NCBI RefSeq assembly: GCF_003205615.1
Contig: NZ_PYBV01000021.1
Coordinates: forward strand, 62,001 to 126,000
DNA: 64,000 bases
Reading direction: 5' to 3'
From: Micromonospora arborensis
GTDB taxonomy: Bacteria; Actinomycetota; Actinomycetes; Mycobacteriales; Micromonosporaceae
Position 1 is the stretch's first letter; the number at the start of each line of letters is the position of its first letter. Of this stretch, positions 15,309 through 23,644 are shown one piece after another. The translations under genes were made by a program, and so were the position numbers. The notes beneath the pieces are model-generated. The model was not told where the DNA came from. It made no database searches and saw only the letters and a program-made list of their open reading frames with translations.

Positions 15309-16559
15309 TCAATCCGGAAGCGGGAAGCGGGTCCAGGTCTTTCCGTCACTGGTCAGCAACACGTGGTCCGGCCCAAGCACCGTCATGTCGTCACGGCCGT
15401 AGAGCCAGGCGAGCCCAGGGGCGGCACCCACCCCTCCGTCATTTCGCCGGTACGCCTGCTCCACGGTGAAGTGCCGCCCATCGTCCCGACTCGTCCACAG
15501 CCGCGAGGTGTTGGTTGGCGGTGGATCGGTCTCGAGGGCGAAATTGCCCGACTCGGCGACCAGCAAACTGCCGTCCGCGCCCACGGTGATCTCCAGCGTC
15601 TCCTGCGTGTCGGGCAGATCGGTGCCGACGTCCGCCCAGCTCCTCCCGCCGTCGGTGGTCCGCAGCAGCTGGACCGGCCCGACCACCGTCATCGGTGGGG
15701 CCCCTGGCGGTGGCGGAGGATCGATCAGCAGGTACGCCTCCTGCTCGCTCAGCCCTACCACTGCTCGCACATCCGCGCCCTTGGGCGGCCGCCAGGTGTT
15801 CCAGGTGGCACCCCGGTCCACGCTCCGAGCGACAACCATGACGTCGAGGTCACCCGGCCAGTAGGTCACCCAGATCGTTCCGTCCGCGCTCTCGTAGATG
15901 CTGTGCGGCGGAACAGGTGACGTCGGTTTGCCACGGAGCTGGTACACCGTCCCTGTCGACGGGTCCACGGCGAGCGGCCGCTGGATCGCAGAGCAGCCAT
16001 CCTGGCAGGACACGGCGCGGGCCTTTTCCGGGAAGGCGGGCACCGCCACCATCGCCTGCGCCGCGTCTCGCCAGGTCCGGCCGTAGTCGGTGGAGAGTCT
16101 CGTCAGATCGCCGTCCCGGATCAGATAGGAGCGGTCCCCGAGGACGGAGATTCTTAGGTCGGCGTATCCCACGCCATAAGCCCGGCACGACGTGGCCTGG
16201 TAGCGGGCCGCGTCGTAGTCGCTCCATCTCCGTCCTCCGTCGTCGGTGTATGTGAAGCGGATCGTGCAACTGTCGATCTCCACACCCACACCGGAGTTCG
16301 GACCTGTCATGAAGAGTTGGGTGGCGCGGTCTCGTGCCTGCGGAATGGGGGTCGGCTCGGCCCAGCCATCACCACCGGTAGGGGCAACCAGCGGTAGCGC
16401 CGCCATGCCAGCGAAGACGACCACGAGGGCCAGTGCCACCCCGCCGATCCGCCGCCGCCGACGCGACCGAGCAGCCGAGCGCAGGTCATCGAGGGGCGGC
16501 TGACGGACGACCTCGCTTATGGTGTCGGCGTCGAAGCCTGAGAAGTCACGATCGGACAC
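15309..16559 (-). CDS. Membrane-anchored BNR/sialidase-like beta-propeller protein, sigma-factor partner
   Basis: 416-aa protein. A cytoplasmic head of about 40 residues (VSDRDFSGFDADTISEVVR) is followed by a basic stretch RSRRRRR, one transmembrane helix (IGGVALALVVVFAGMAALPLV, about 45-65) and an extracellular domain with repeated DGGRRWSDY, STDYGRTWRD, VDRGATWNTW, TDGGRSWADVG and SDGKTWT motifs: BNR/Asp-box repeats of a propeller. GTG 16559 follows GGGAGGATCA and lies within the sigma gene (14-bp overlap). The layout resembles an anti-sigma partner: short cytoplasmic segment, one helix, external sensor. No zinc-finger motif is visible, so regulation is inferred. Confidence 0.75.
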   Translation of the reverse strand: MSDRDFSGFDADTISEVVRQPPLDDLRSAARSRRRRRIGGVALALVVVFAGMAALPLVAPTGGDGWAEPTPIPQARDRATQLFMTGPNSGVGVEIDSCTIRFTYTDDGGRRWSDYDAARYQATSCRAYGVGYADLRISVLGDRSYLIRDGDLTRLSTDYGRTWRDAAQAMVAVPAFPEKARAVSCQDGCSAIQRPLAVDPSTGTVYQLRGKPTSPVPPHSIYESADGTIWVTYWPGDLDVMVVARSVDRGATWNTWRPPKGADVRAVVGLSEQEAYLLIDPPPPPGAPPMTVVGPVQLLRTTDGGRSWADVGTDLPDTQETLEITVGADGSLLVAESGNFALETDPPPTNTSRLWTSRDDGRHFTVEQAYRRNDGGVGAAPGLAWLYGRDDMTVLGPDHVLLTSDGKTWTRFPLPD

Positions 16560-17076
16560 TGATCCTCCCGGTGCTCGTGCTATCGGTGACGTCACGGTCA
16601 GTGAGGAGCGCCGCGAGCGTCTGCCGCCCTCGGGACATGCGGGACTTGACCGTGCCGACGGAGACGCCGAGGGTTGCCGCGACCTCCTCGACGGGCAGGT
16701 CAACGAGGTAGTGCAGAGCTAACGCGTTCCGCTGCCCGTCAGGCAGACCGCGCAGCGCGGCTAGCAGCGCCAGGTGCTCGGGTGAGCGGTCGGCGACTGC
16801 GGGCGGCGGGCCGATCCGGCGCAGCAGCCCGTCGAGCACCCGCCGTCGTCGATGTCGGCTCCGGGCGACGTTTACCGCGACCCGGCGCAGCCATGCCTCC
16901 GGGTTGTCCAGGCGGGTAAGCCGACCGGGTGCGGCCAGGGCACGGGTGAACGCCTCCTGGACCGCCTCCTGCGCCTCGTTCAGGTCTCCGGTCACCGCGT
17001 AGAGCTGGACCACAAGTCGTCGGAAACAGCCCGCGTAAAGCTCGGCAATCAGATCAGCGTCGAACACCCTCACCAC
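16546..17076 (-). CDS. SigE-family RNA polymerase sigma factor
   Basis: 176-aa ECF-type sigma factor of the actinobacterial SigE family. Region 2 (FDADLIAELYAGCFRRLVVQL to VQEAFTRAL and NPEAWLRRVAVNVARS) recognises the -10. Region 4 (ALRGLPDGQRNALALHYLVDL, then VEEVAATLGVSVGTVKSRMSRGR) binds the -35. GTG 17076 is preceded by GAAGAGGGGT and followed by another GTG. The propeller gene overlaps its 3' end, so the two are coupled. Confidence 0.9.
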   Translation of the reverse strand: MVRVFDADLIAELYAGCFRRLVVQLYAVTGDLNEAQEAVQEAFTRALAAPGRLTRLDNPEAWLRRVAVNVARSRHRRRRVLDGLLRRIGPPPAVADRSPEHLALLAALRGLPDGQRNALALHYLVDLPVEEVAATLGVSVGTVKSRMSRGRQTLAALLTDRDVTDSTSTGRISVRS

Positions 17077-17127
17077 CCCTCTTCACCTGTCCCACTCCTG
17101 GGCGGAGGGAAAGGTTCCGGGCGACGG

Positions 17128-17679
17128 TCAGAAGATGTCGGCGAGCGTCAGGGCGAGGGGGAACGGCTGCTCGGTGCGGTAGACCTCGCCGACCGGGAGC
17201 AGTGCCTGCTCGCGGTAACCGCCCGCGCCGTTCGCCAACACGGTCAGGGTCTGCTTCCGCGGCTCCACCAGCCAGTAGAGGGGGATGCCGGCGGCCGCGT
17301 ACTCGTGGCGTTTGAGCACCAGGTCGCGGCCGGCGTTGCTCGGCGAGATCACCTCGACGACGAGGAGCACGTCGGCCGGGTCGAGCGCCGCACCGCCCCG
17401 ATCCACTGCGCTCTCGCGGGCGACGAAGAGATCCGGCACGAAGTAGGAGGAGCGTTTGGCGCTCACCCCGATGTCCTGACCGACGAGCACGCCAGTGGGG
17501 GCCTGCCGGTCGAGGAGCCGGCGGAGGCGGTTGGCGACCGCGCCGTGGAAGACGTCCGCGTGGGGGGACACGAGCAGGCTCCCGTCGAAGATCTCGTAGA
17601 CCTGGTCGTCCTCCGGAAGACTCTGGAGGTCGTCCACCGTCCAAGCGGCCCCGTGGTCGGGCCGAGCAGGATTGGTCAC
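17128..17679 (-). CDS. Uma2-family putative endonuclease
   Basis: 183-aa Uma2 (DUF820) protein with a PD-(D/E)xK nuclease-like core: YEIFDGSLLVSP, VPDLFVARE, VLLVVEVISPSNAGRDLVLKR with catalytic-type Asp, Glu and Lys, then YAAAGIPLYWLVEP. These proteins are common in multicellular bacteria and their biological targets are unknown. GGAGG lies 7 nt before the GTG at 17679; another GTG at 17685 sits directly against that site and is therefore less likely the start. Confidence 0.88.
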   Translation of the reverse strand: MTNPARPDHGAAWTVDDLQSLPEDDQVYEIFDGSLLVSPHADVFHGAVANRLRRLLDRQAPTGVLVGQDIGVSAKRSSYFVPDLFVARESAVDRGGAALDPADVLLVVEVISPSNAGRDLVLKRHEYAAAGIPLYWLVEPRKQTLTVLANGAGGYREQALLPVGEVYRTEQPFPLALTLADIF

Positions 17680-17777
17680 CGTCACACCTCCTCTCTACCG
17701 GACCACCCTGACACCTCCGTCGATCGTCCACAACGAGTCACGGGTCTTCGCACAGGCCAGCCAGCACGTCTGCCGAG

Positions 17778-17817
17778 TTATCCACAGGCGTGAACGGTTC
17801 TCCACAGGTTATTCACA
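17778..17817 (+). promoter_or_regulatory. Cluster of DnaA-box-like 9-mers
   Basis: TTATCCACA (17778-17786), TTCTCCACA (17798-17806) and TTATTCACA (17809-17817) lie 45-84 bp before the response regulator ATG. The first and last are exact matches to TTATNCACA. DnaA could bind here as a regulator. No replication gene is near, so it is not an origin. Confidence 0.45.
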
Positions 17818-17861
17818 ACGCGACCCAATGATCTCCACGGCGGCTCCCTACTGTCAGGACC

Positions 17862-18539
17862 ATGAAGGAACGCCGGGTACTGGTGGTCGAGGACGAACGG
17901 ACCATTGCCGAGTCCATCGCCGCCCGATTGAGGGCAGAGGGTTTCACCGTGCAGATCGCGGCGGACGGGCCGAGCGCGGTCGCGCAGTTCCACGCCGGGC
18001 AGCCGGATCTCGTCGTACTCGATGTGATGCTGCCGGGCTTCGACGGCCTGGAGGTGTGCCGCCGGATCCAGGCCGAACGGCCGGTGCCGGTGCTGATGCT
18101 CACGGCCCGCGACGACGAGAACGACCTGCTGGTGGGGCTCGCGGTTGGCGCGGACGACTACCTCACCAAGCCGTTCTCGATGCGGGAGTTGGCGGCTCGG
18201 GTGCACGTCCTGCTGCGACGGGTGGAGCGGGCCGTCACTCCGACGCCGCCCGCCATCCGCCTCGGTGACATCGAGATCAACGAGGCCGAGCGGCGGGTCC
18301 GCCGGGACGGCACGGACGTGCATCTCACGCCGACCGAGTTCGACCTGCTGGTCCACCTCGCCGGGCGACCGCGCACGGTGCTCCCCCGGGAACGGCTGCT
18401 CGCCGACGTGTGGGGATGGGCCGACAGGAGCGGCACCCGCACGGTGGACAGCCACATCAAGGCGCTGCGCCGCAAGTTGGGTGCGGGCCTCATCCGTACC
18501 GTGCACGGTGTCGGCTACGCCCTGGAGCTGCCGTCATGA
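17862..18539 (+). CDS. OmpR/PhoB-family response regulator (no adjacent kinase)
   Basis: 225-aa regulator. The receiver (1-120) has VEDERT, phosphoacceptor D54 in VVLDVMLPG, TARD and K103 in LTKPF. The winged-helix output domain (about 130-225) has LTPTEFDLLVHLAGRP, RLLADVW and TRTVDSHIKALRRKLG. TACTGT lies 7 nt before the ATG, so it is probably leaderless. Such genes usually precede a histidine kinase. Here the overlapping downstream gene encodes only 65 residues, and no matching kinase is in the window. Confidence 0.93.
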   Translation: MKERRVLVVEDERTIAESIAARLRAEGFTVQIAADGPSAVAQFHAGQPDLVVLDVMLPGFDGLEVCRRIQAERPVPVLMLTARDDENDLLVGLAVGADDYLTKPFSMRELAARVHVLLRRVERAVTPTPPAIRLGDIEINEAERRVRRDGTDVHLTPTEFDLLVHLAGRPRTVLPRERLLADVWGWADRSGTRTVDSHIKALRRKLGAGLIRTVHGVGYALELPS

Positions 18540-18733
18540 CCGCCACCGTGCTCGCCCGGCTGGACCGGGTGCTGGAGCTGCTGCGCGTCTGCGCGCTGGG
18601 TCAGATCGCCGCCGAGTTGCCCCACGACGGCCTCTGGGCGACGAACGTCGGCCGGGAGCGGGCCCGCCGGAAGCTCGAGACGGTCCCGCTGACCGGCAGT
18701 GCGACGGACTGTCTCGGTCTGCGGGGCTGGTGA
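18536..18733 (+). CDS. Small protein coupled to response regulator
   Basis: 65-aa reading frame whose ATG overlaps the regulator's stop (ATGA), with the regulator gene's coding end as leader. It starts MTATVLARLDRVLELLRVC and ends DCLGLRGW. No kinase motifs, signal peptide or membrane helix are present, and I do not recognise it. The first 40 residues look helical. It may be a genuine small partner of the regulator, or the stub left after a kinase gene was lost. Confidence 0.45.
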   Translation: MTATVLARLDRVLELLRVCALGQIAAELPHDGLWATNVGRERARRKLETVPLTGSATDCLGLRGW

Positions 18734-18777
18734 GCGGGAACGCTTGACAATCCCGCACGGCGGGCAAGACTGCCGGG

Positions 18778-19191
18778 GTGGCCAAGCAACTCCCTGACGT
18801 GGGGTCGGGCGGTACGGTACCGCCGCCCCGGCGGGCCCGGATCGTGCTGGCCGAGATCACCCGGCAGGACACGCGCGCCGAGCGGACCCGCGCCGAGTTG
18901 GCCCAGCAGACGCAGGTGGGCGAGGCGCTGGTCCGTGGCCTGGTCCGGGCTCAACTCGCGCTGGCGCTGCGGCTGTCCCTGGTGGTGGTCATCGGGTTGG
19001 GCGGGCTGCCCTGGCTGTTCGCCATCGCACCGTCGCTCGGCCGGACCACCGTGGCCGGCGTCAACCTGCCGTGGCTGCTGCTCGGGGTGGCGTCCTTCCC
19101 GTTCCTGATCGCCGTGGGCTGGGCGTACGTGCGGTTGGCCGAGCGCAACGAACAGGACTTCACCGATCTGGTGCAGCGGCCGGAGCGCTGA
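18778..19191 (+). CDS. Small two-helix membrane protein ahead of symporter
   Basis: 137-aa protein with a charged N-terminal half (IVLAEITRQDTRAERTRAEL) and two hydrophobic helices (about 62-85 and 98-120), ending RLAERNEQDFTDLVQ. In size, topology and position it parallels DUF485 proteins that accompany acetate-type symporters, as at 24354. It is likely an accessory subunit of the transporter 2 bp downstream. TTGACA (18744-18749), 16 nt, then AAGACT (18766-18771) form a good promoter 6 nt before GTG 18778. Confidence 0.7.
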   Translation: MAKQLPDVGSGGTVPPPRRARIVLAEITRQDTRAERTRAELAQQTQVGEALVRGLVRAQLALALRLSLVVVIGLGGLPWLFAIAPSLGRTTVAGVNLPWLLLGVASFPFLIAVGWAYVRLAERNEQDFTDLVQRPER

Positions 19192-19192
19192 G

Positions 19193-20833
19193 GTGGGCAA
19201 CGACTTCGTGGTCCCGGCCATTGTCGCGGTCACCCTGGTCACCGTCGGGATCGGCTTCTACGGGCTGCGGCTGGCCCGGACCACGTCTGACTTCCTGGTC
19301 GCGTCCCGGGCGATCAGCCCGACGTGGAACGCCGCCGCGATCGGCGGGGAGTACCTGTCGGCGGCGAGCTTCCTCGGCATCGCCGGGCTGGTCCTCAAGT
19401 ACGGCGTGGACGTGCTCTGGTATCCGGTCGGGTTCGCCGCCGGCTACCTGGCTCTGCTGCTCTTCGTGGCGGCGCCGCTGCGCCGCTCCGGCGCGTTCAC
19501 CCTGCCCGACTTCTGTGAGTTGCGGCTGGGGTCCCGCCGGCTGCGCATCCTGGCCACCGCCTTCGTGATCTTCATCGGTTGGCTGTACCTGGTGCCGCAG
19601 CTCCAGGGCGCCGGGCTCACCCTGGCCACGGTGGCCGGCTCCCCGTACCCGCTCGGTGCCCTCCTGGTGGCCACCGTGGTCACCGCGAACGTGGCGCTGG
19701 GCGGGATGCGGGCCATCACCTTCGTGCAGGCGTTCCAGTACTGGCTCAAGTTGACCGCGCTCGCCGTACCGGTGATCTTCCTGGCGCTGCAGTGGCAGGC
19801 CGACGGCCGCCCGGCGGTGACCCCGCCCGACGGGCCGACGTTCCGGGCCGCGACCACCGTCGTGGTCGAGCACCGCGCGACCCTCACCCTGCCCGACGGC
19901 GACATCCAGGAGGTACGCCCCGGCGACGAATTGACCTTCGCCGCCGGTGATCCGGTGCCGGAGGTGTCCGGAGTGGCCACCGACGCCAGCGACTGGCTGC
20001 TGCCCAGCGCCGCGGGCAACGACGACCGGGGGCTGTTCGCCACGTACTCGCTGATCCTGGCCACGTTCCTGGGCACCATGGGCCTGCCGCACGTGCTGGT
20101 CCGCTTCTACACCAACCCGGACGGCGCGGCGGCCCGCCGGACCACCCTGGTCGTGCTGGCCCTGGTCGGGGTCTTCTACCTGCTACCCACCCTGTACGGG
20201 GTGCTCGGCCGGATCTACACGCCACAACTGCTGGTCAGCGGGCAGACCGACGCGGTGGTGGTGCTGCTGCCCGGCGCGGCCCTCGGCGACGGGACACGTG
20301 GGCGACTGCTCGCGGCGCTGGTCTCGGCGGGCGCGTTCGCGGCCTTCCTCTCCACCTCGTCCGGACTGCTGACCAGTGTCGCCGGCGTGATCTCGACGGA
20401 TGTGCTCGGCCGGGGCTCGGTACGCGGCTTCCGGTTCGCCACGGTGATCGCCGGAGCTGTGCCGACGGTGCTGGCGCTGCACGTCTCCGGACTGGACGTC
20501 TCGCAGGTCGTCGGTTTGGCCTTCGCGGTTGCCGCGTCGAGTTTCTGCCCGCTGCTGGTGCTCGGTATCTGGTGGCGTGGGCTGACCGACGTGGGCGCCG
20601 CCGCCGGCGTGGTGGTCGGCGGCGGTGCGGCGATCGGGGCCGTACTGGTCACCGTGCTCGGGCCACCGCTGTCCGGGTGGCCGGCCACGCTCACCTCGCA
20701 GCCGGCCGCCTGGACGGTGCCACTGGCCTTCACCGTGATGGTCGCGGTGTCGGTCGCCACCCGCCGCCGCGCGCCCGCCGACGTCGCGGCCACCATGCTC
20801 CGCCTGCACACCCCCGAGGCCCTGCGCCTGTAG
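19193..20833 (+). CDS. Sodium/solute (acetate-type) symporter
   Basis: 546-aa integral membrane protein of the SSS family, with about 13 hydrophobic helices in the LeuT fold. Conserved marks include TSDFLVASRAISPTWNA, GGEYLSAASFLGIAGL, YLVPQLQGAGL, GTMGLPHVLVRFYTNPD and STSSGLLTSVAG. An extra hydrophilic segment (about 205-265, TLTLPDGDIQEVRPGDE) lies between helices. It likely imports a monocarboxylate such as acetate or pyruvate with Na+ or H+. GTG 19193 starts 2 bp after the preceding stop. It is a distant paralogue of 24697-26388. Confidence 0.9.
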   Translation: MGNDFVVPAIVAVTLVTVGIGFYGLRLARTTSDFLVASRAISPTWNAAAIGGEYLSAASFLGIAGLVLKYGVDVLWYPVGFAAGYLALLLFVAAPLRRSGAFTLPDFCELRLGSRRLRILATAFVIFIGWLYLVPQLQGAGLTLATVAGSPYPLGALLVATVVTANVALGGMRAITFVQAFQYWLKLTALAVPVIFLALQWQADGRPAVTPPDGPTFRAATTVVVEHRATLTLPDGDIQEVRPGDELTFAAGDPVPEVSGVATDASDWLLPSAAGNDDRGLFATYSLILATFLGTMGLPHVLVRFYTNPDGAAARRTTLVVLALVGVFYLLPTLYGVLGRIYTPQLLVSGQTDAVVVLLPGAALGDGTRGRLLAALVSAGAFAAFLSTSSGLLTSVAGVISTDVLGRGSVRGFRFATVIAGAVPTVLALHVSGLDVSQVVGLAFAVAASSFCPLLVLGIWWRGLTDVGAAAGVVVGGGAAIGAVLVTVLGPPLSGWPATLTSQPAAWTVPLAFTVMVAVSVATRRRAPADVAATMLRLHTPEALRL

Positions 20834-20934
20834 CTGGTTCGGGGCTGAGCCGCCGGGCCGTCCGCCTTGGGGATGATCGCGAATCCACCCGCTGCCGGAC
20901 GGCGCAACCGGCGACCGCCGGTTACCGTCGGCGC

Positions 20935-21699
20935 ATGACTGTTGAGCACTCCGCGCTCGCACTGCGTGGCCTGGCCAAGCGGTTCGACGGCACGATCGCG
21001 GTGGCCGGCGTCGACCTCGACGTTCCCGCCGGTTCCTTCTACGGCCTGCTCGGCCCGAACGGTGCCGGCAAGACCACCACCCTGTCGATGGCGGTCGGGC
21101 TGCTGCGGCCGGACGCCGGTTCGGCCTGGGTGCTCGGGCACGACGTCTGGCAGGACCCGCTCACCGCGAAGCGACTGCTCGGTGTGATGCCGGACGGCGT
21201 CCGGCTGTTCGACCGGCTGACCGGGGCGGAACTGCTGGCGTACAACGGGTTGTTGCGCGGGATGGACCCGGCGGTGGTCGACCAGCGGGCCGCGGAGCTG
21301 CTCGACGTGCTGGCGCTCGGCGACGCCGGACGGACGCTGGTGGTGGACTACTCGGCCGGCATGAAGAAGAAGATCGGCCTGGCCTGTGCGCTGCTGCACG
21401 GTCCCCGACTGTTGGTGCTGGACGAGCCGTTCGAGGCGGTCGACCCGGTCTCCGCCGCGCTGATCCGGGACATCCTCACCCGCTACGCGGCAGGCGGCGG
21501 CACGGTGGTCTTCTCCAGTCACGTGATGGAGGTCGTCGAACGCCTCTGCTCACACGTGGCGATCCTCGCCGGAGGCACCATCAAGCGGTTCGGCACTCTG
21601 GACGAGGTACGCGGGGAACGCTCGCTGGAGCAGGTCTTCGTCGAGGTGGTCGGCGGGCGCACCGCAACCGGTGAGGAGCTGTCGTGGCTCTCCCAGTGA
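20935..21699 (+). CDS. ABC transporter ATP-binding protein
   Basis: 254-aa ATPase subunit: Walker A GPNGAGKTTT (about 41-50), signature YSAGMKKKIGLA in place of the classic LSGGQ, Walker B LLVLDEPFEAVDP and a switch His in SSHVMEVVE. The degenerate signature (YSAGM) is typical of the exporter group that pairs with large fused permeases. TACCGT lies 6 nt before the ATG. The permease gene overlaps its 3' end by 16 bp. Confidence 0.92.
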   Translation: MTVEHSALALRGLAKRFDGTIAVAGVDLDVPAGSFYGLLGPNGAGKTTTLSMAVGLLRPDAGSAWVLGHDVWQDPLTAKRLLGVMPDGVRLFDRLTGAELLAYNGLLRGMDPAVVDQRAAELLDVLALGDAGRTLVVDYSAGMKKKIGLACALLHGPRLLVLDEPFEAVDPVSAALIRDILTRYAAGGGTVVFSSHVMEVVERLCSHVAILAGGTIKRFGTLDEVRGERSLEQVFVEVVGGRTATGEELSWLSQ

Positions 21700-23387
21700 G
21701 CGCGGACGCCGCGCCCGACGCGCCGGCACGCGCCGTCACCGCTGGGCACTTCGTGCGGCTCAAGCTGCGGGTGATGGGCAACAGTTTCCGGGGCCAGGGC
21801 CGGCGGATCGCCATGTTCATCGGTGGCGTGCTGCTTGGGCTCTGGTTCGCCGTCAGTGGTTTCTTCCTCTTCGCCGCGCCCGGTCTGGCGGGCGACGGCC
21901 AGTACGCCGTGCTGGTCGCCGCGGCCGGCGGTGGGCTGCTGGTGCTCGCCTGGCTGCTGCTGCCGCTGGTCTTCTTCGGGGTGGACGAGACCCTGGATCC
22001 GGCCCGGTTCGCGCTGCTGCCGCTGTCCCGGCGCACCCTGGTCACCGGTCTGTTCGCCGCGGCCCTGATCAGCGTGCCCGCGCTGGCGGTGCTGGTCGCG
22101 TCGTTCGGGCTGGTGCTCACCGCCGGGGCGTTGGGCGGTTGGACCGCCGGCCTGGTGGCCGTCGTCGGCGTGGTGGGCGGGGTGCTGCTCTGCGTGGCCA
22201 CGAGTCGGGCGGTGACCAGCGCTTTCGCCACCATGCTGCGCTCCCGCCGGGTGCGTGACCTGGCGGCCGTGCTGCTGGCGGTGACCGCCGCGCTGCTCGG
22301 GCCGTTGCAGGTGTTCGGCCTCGCCGCGCTACGGGAGGCGGACTGGGACCGACTGGCCGGGGTGGCGACGGTGCTCGGTTGGACACCGCTCGGCGCTCCG
22401 TGGACCGCCGGCATCGACGTGGCGCAGGGGCGGGTCTGGGCTGCGCCGGTCAAGCTGCTGATCACGGTTGCGTCGCTCGGCGTCCTGTTGGCGTGGTGGT
22501 CGCGGTCGCTGGAATCGGCGATGGTGGGCGCGGTGAGTGCCGGTAAGGCTCCGGTGCAGCGCGGTGCCACCGGCGGCGCGGTCAGCCAACTGTTTCCCCG
22601 GATCGCCGGCTGGGCCCGTCGGGACCGGTTCGGCACGTTGGTCGCTCGGGAGGCCCGCTACTGGTGGCGGGACGCCCGCCGCCGGGCGAATCTGATCACG
22701 ATCGCGGTGGTCGGCATCTTCGTGCCGGTGATGGTCAACCTTGGCGGCTCGGGCTTCGCGTCGACGGCCGGAGAGGGCTTCACGACGGGCACCGGCGGCA
22801 GCTCACCGGTGTTGGTCACCATCTCGATGCTCTTCGTGGGCGTGCTCGCCGCCGTCACCCTGGCCAATCAGTTCGGCTTCGACGGCAGCGCGTACGCCGC
22901 GAACGTGGTGGCCGGTGTGCCGGGCCGGGTCGAGTTGCGTGCGCGGATGACGGCCTTCTCGCTGTATGTGCTGCCGATGCTGGCGATCGTCGCGGTGGTG
23001 CTGTCGGTGCTGCTCGGTCGGCCCGAATGGATCGGGCTGACGGCGGGCAGCCTCGCCGCCACCTACGGCGCGGGGTTGGCGGTGAACAGCTTCGTCTCGG
23101 TGCTCGGGGCGTACTCGCTGCCGGAGACGAGCAACCCGTTCGCGATGAACAGCGGCGCCGGCATGGCGAAGGGGCTGCTCACCATCCTGTCCATGGTCAT
23201 CTCCGCGGTCGTCGCGGTGCCGATGGTGGTGGCGGCGGCCCTGCTCGGCGACGCCTGGCTCTGGCTGGCCCTGCCGGTGGGCATCGCGTACGGGCTGGGC
23301 ACGGCTCTGCTGGGCGCGTACCTGGCCGGTGACGTGCTGGACCGGCGTCAGCCGGAGCTGCTGGCCACGGTCACGCCGCGCCGTTAG
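21684..23387 (+). CDS. ABC exporter permease
   Basis: 567-aa membrane subunit with about 12 hydrophobic segments in two similar halves: FIGGVLLGLWFAVSGFFLF early, NLITIAVVGIFVPVMVNLG mid-protein and AVVAVPMVVAAALLGDAWLWL late. The double length suggests a fusion of two half-permeases. With the upstream ATPase it forms an export system of unknown substrate, possibly a lipid, peptide or antibiotic. GTG 21684 has GAGGAG upstream and overlaps the ATPase gene. Confidence 0.85.
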   Translation: MALPVSADAAPDAPARAVTAGHFVRLKLRVMGNSFRGQGRRIAMFIGGVLLGLWFAVSGFFLFAAPGLAGDGQYAVLVAAAGGGLLVLAWLLLPLVFFGVDETLDPARFALLPLSRRTLVTGLFAAALISVPALAVLVASFGLVLTAGALGGWTAGLVAVVGVVGGVLLCVATSRAVTSAFATMLRSRRVRDLAAVLLAVTAALLGPLQVFGLAALREADWDRLAGVATVLGWTPLGAPWTAGIDVAQGRVWAAPVKLLITVASLGVLLAWWSRSLESAMVGAVSAGKAPVQRGATGGAVSQLFPRIAGWARRDRFGTLVAREARYWWRDARRRANLITIAVVGIFVPVMVNLGGSGFASTAGEGFTTGTGGSSPVLVTISMLFVGVLAAVTLANQFGFDGSAYAANVVAGVPGRVELRARMTAFSLYVLPMLAIVAVVLSVLLGRPEWIGLTAGSLAATYGAGLAVNSFVSVLGAYSLPETSNPFAMNSGAGMAKGLLTILSMVISAVVAVPMVVAAALLGDAWLWLALPVGIAYGLGTALLGAYLAGDVLDRRQPELLATVTPRR

Positions 23388-23487
23388 CCGGCGAGCTGAC
23401 CGGGGGCCTGGGCCGCCGGTGGCGAGGGCCTCGATGGTGGCGACACCTGCGACCCGGGTTGATCGCGGTGGGACCCCAGTGTCCCCA

Positions 23488-23537
23488 TGAGTGATATGAC
23501 TCAGAGTCATAAATATACCTCTGAGTCATATCACTCA
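23488..23537. repeat. AT-rich perfect 19-bp inverted repeat
   Basis: TGAGTGATATGACTCAGAG (23488-23506) and its exact reverse complement (23519-23537) flank a 12-nt AT-rich loop TCATAAATATAC. The left arm and loop also contain an odd palindrome, TATGACTCaGAGTCATA. Base composition is sharply different from the surroundings. It could be a strong terminator after the ABC operon, an operator, or a transferred element. An 18-codon frame (from ATG 23487) runs through it, but this is probably incidental. Confidence 0.85.
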
Positions 23538-23644
23538 ATCTGAAGTTGCCGGCCGACGCGGCCCATCAAATCGCCCGGCTCAACGGGCGCCCCGCCGGCC
23601 TGCACGAGCGCTTCCTTGGTTGGGCGAGGGTCCGGGGCGGCACA

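Noticed and set aside
17778-17817. Possible replication origin from DnaA-box-like sites
   Set aside because: No dnaA, dnaN, gyrase or other replication genes, no AT-rich unwinding region, and only three sites.
23487-23543. 18-codon ORF (MSDMTQSHKYTSESYHSI) inside the AT-rich inverted repeat
   Set aside because: The sequence is dictated by the palindrome, there is no ribosome site, and no known peptide matches. Kept only as a remark.
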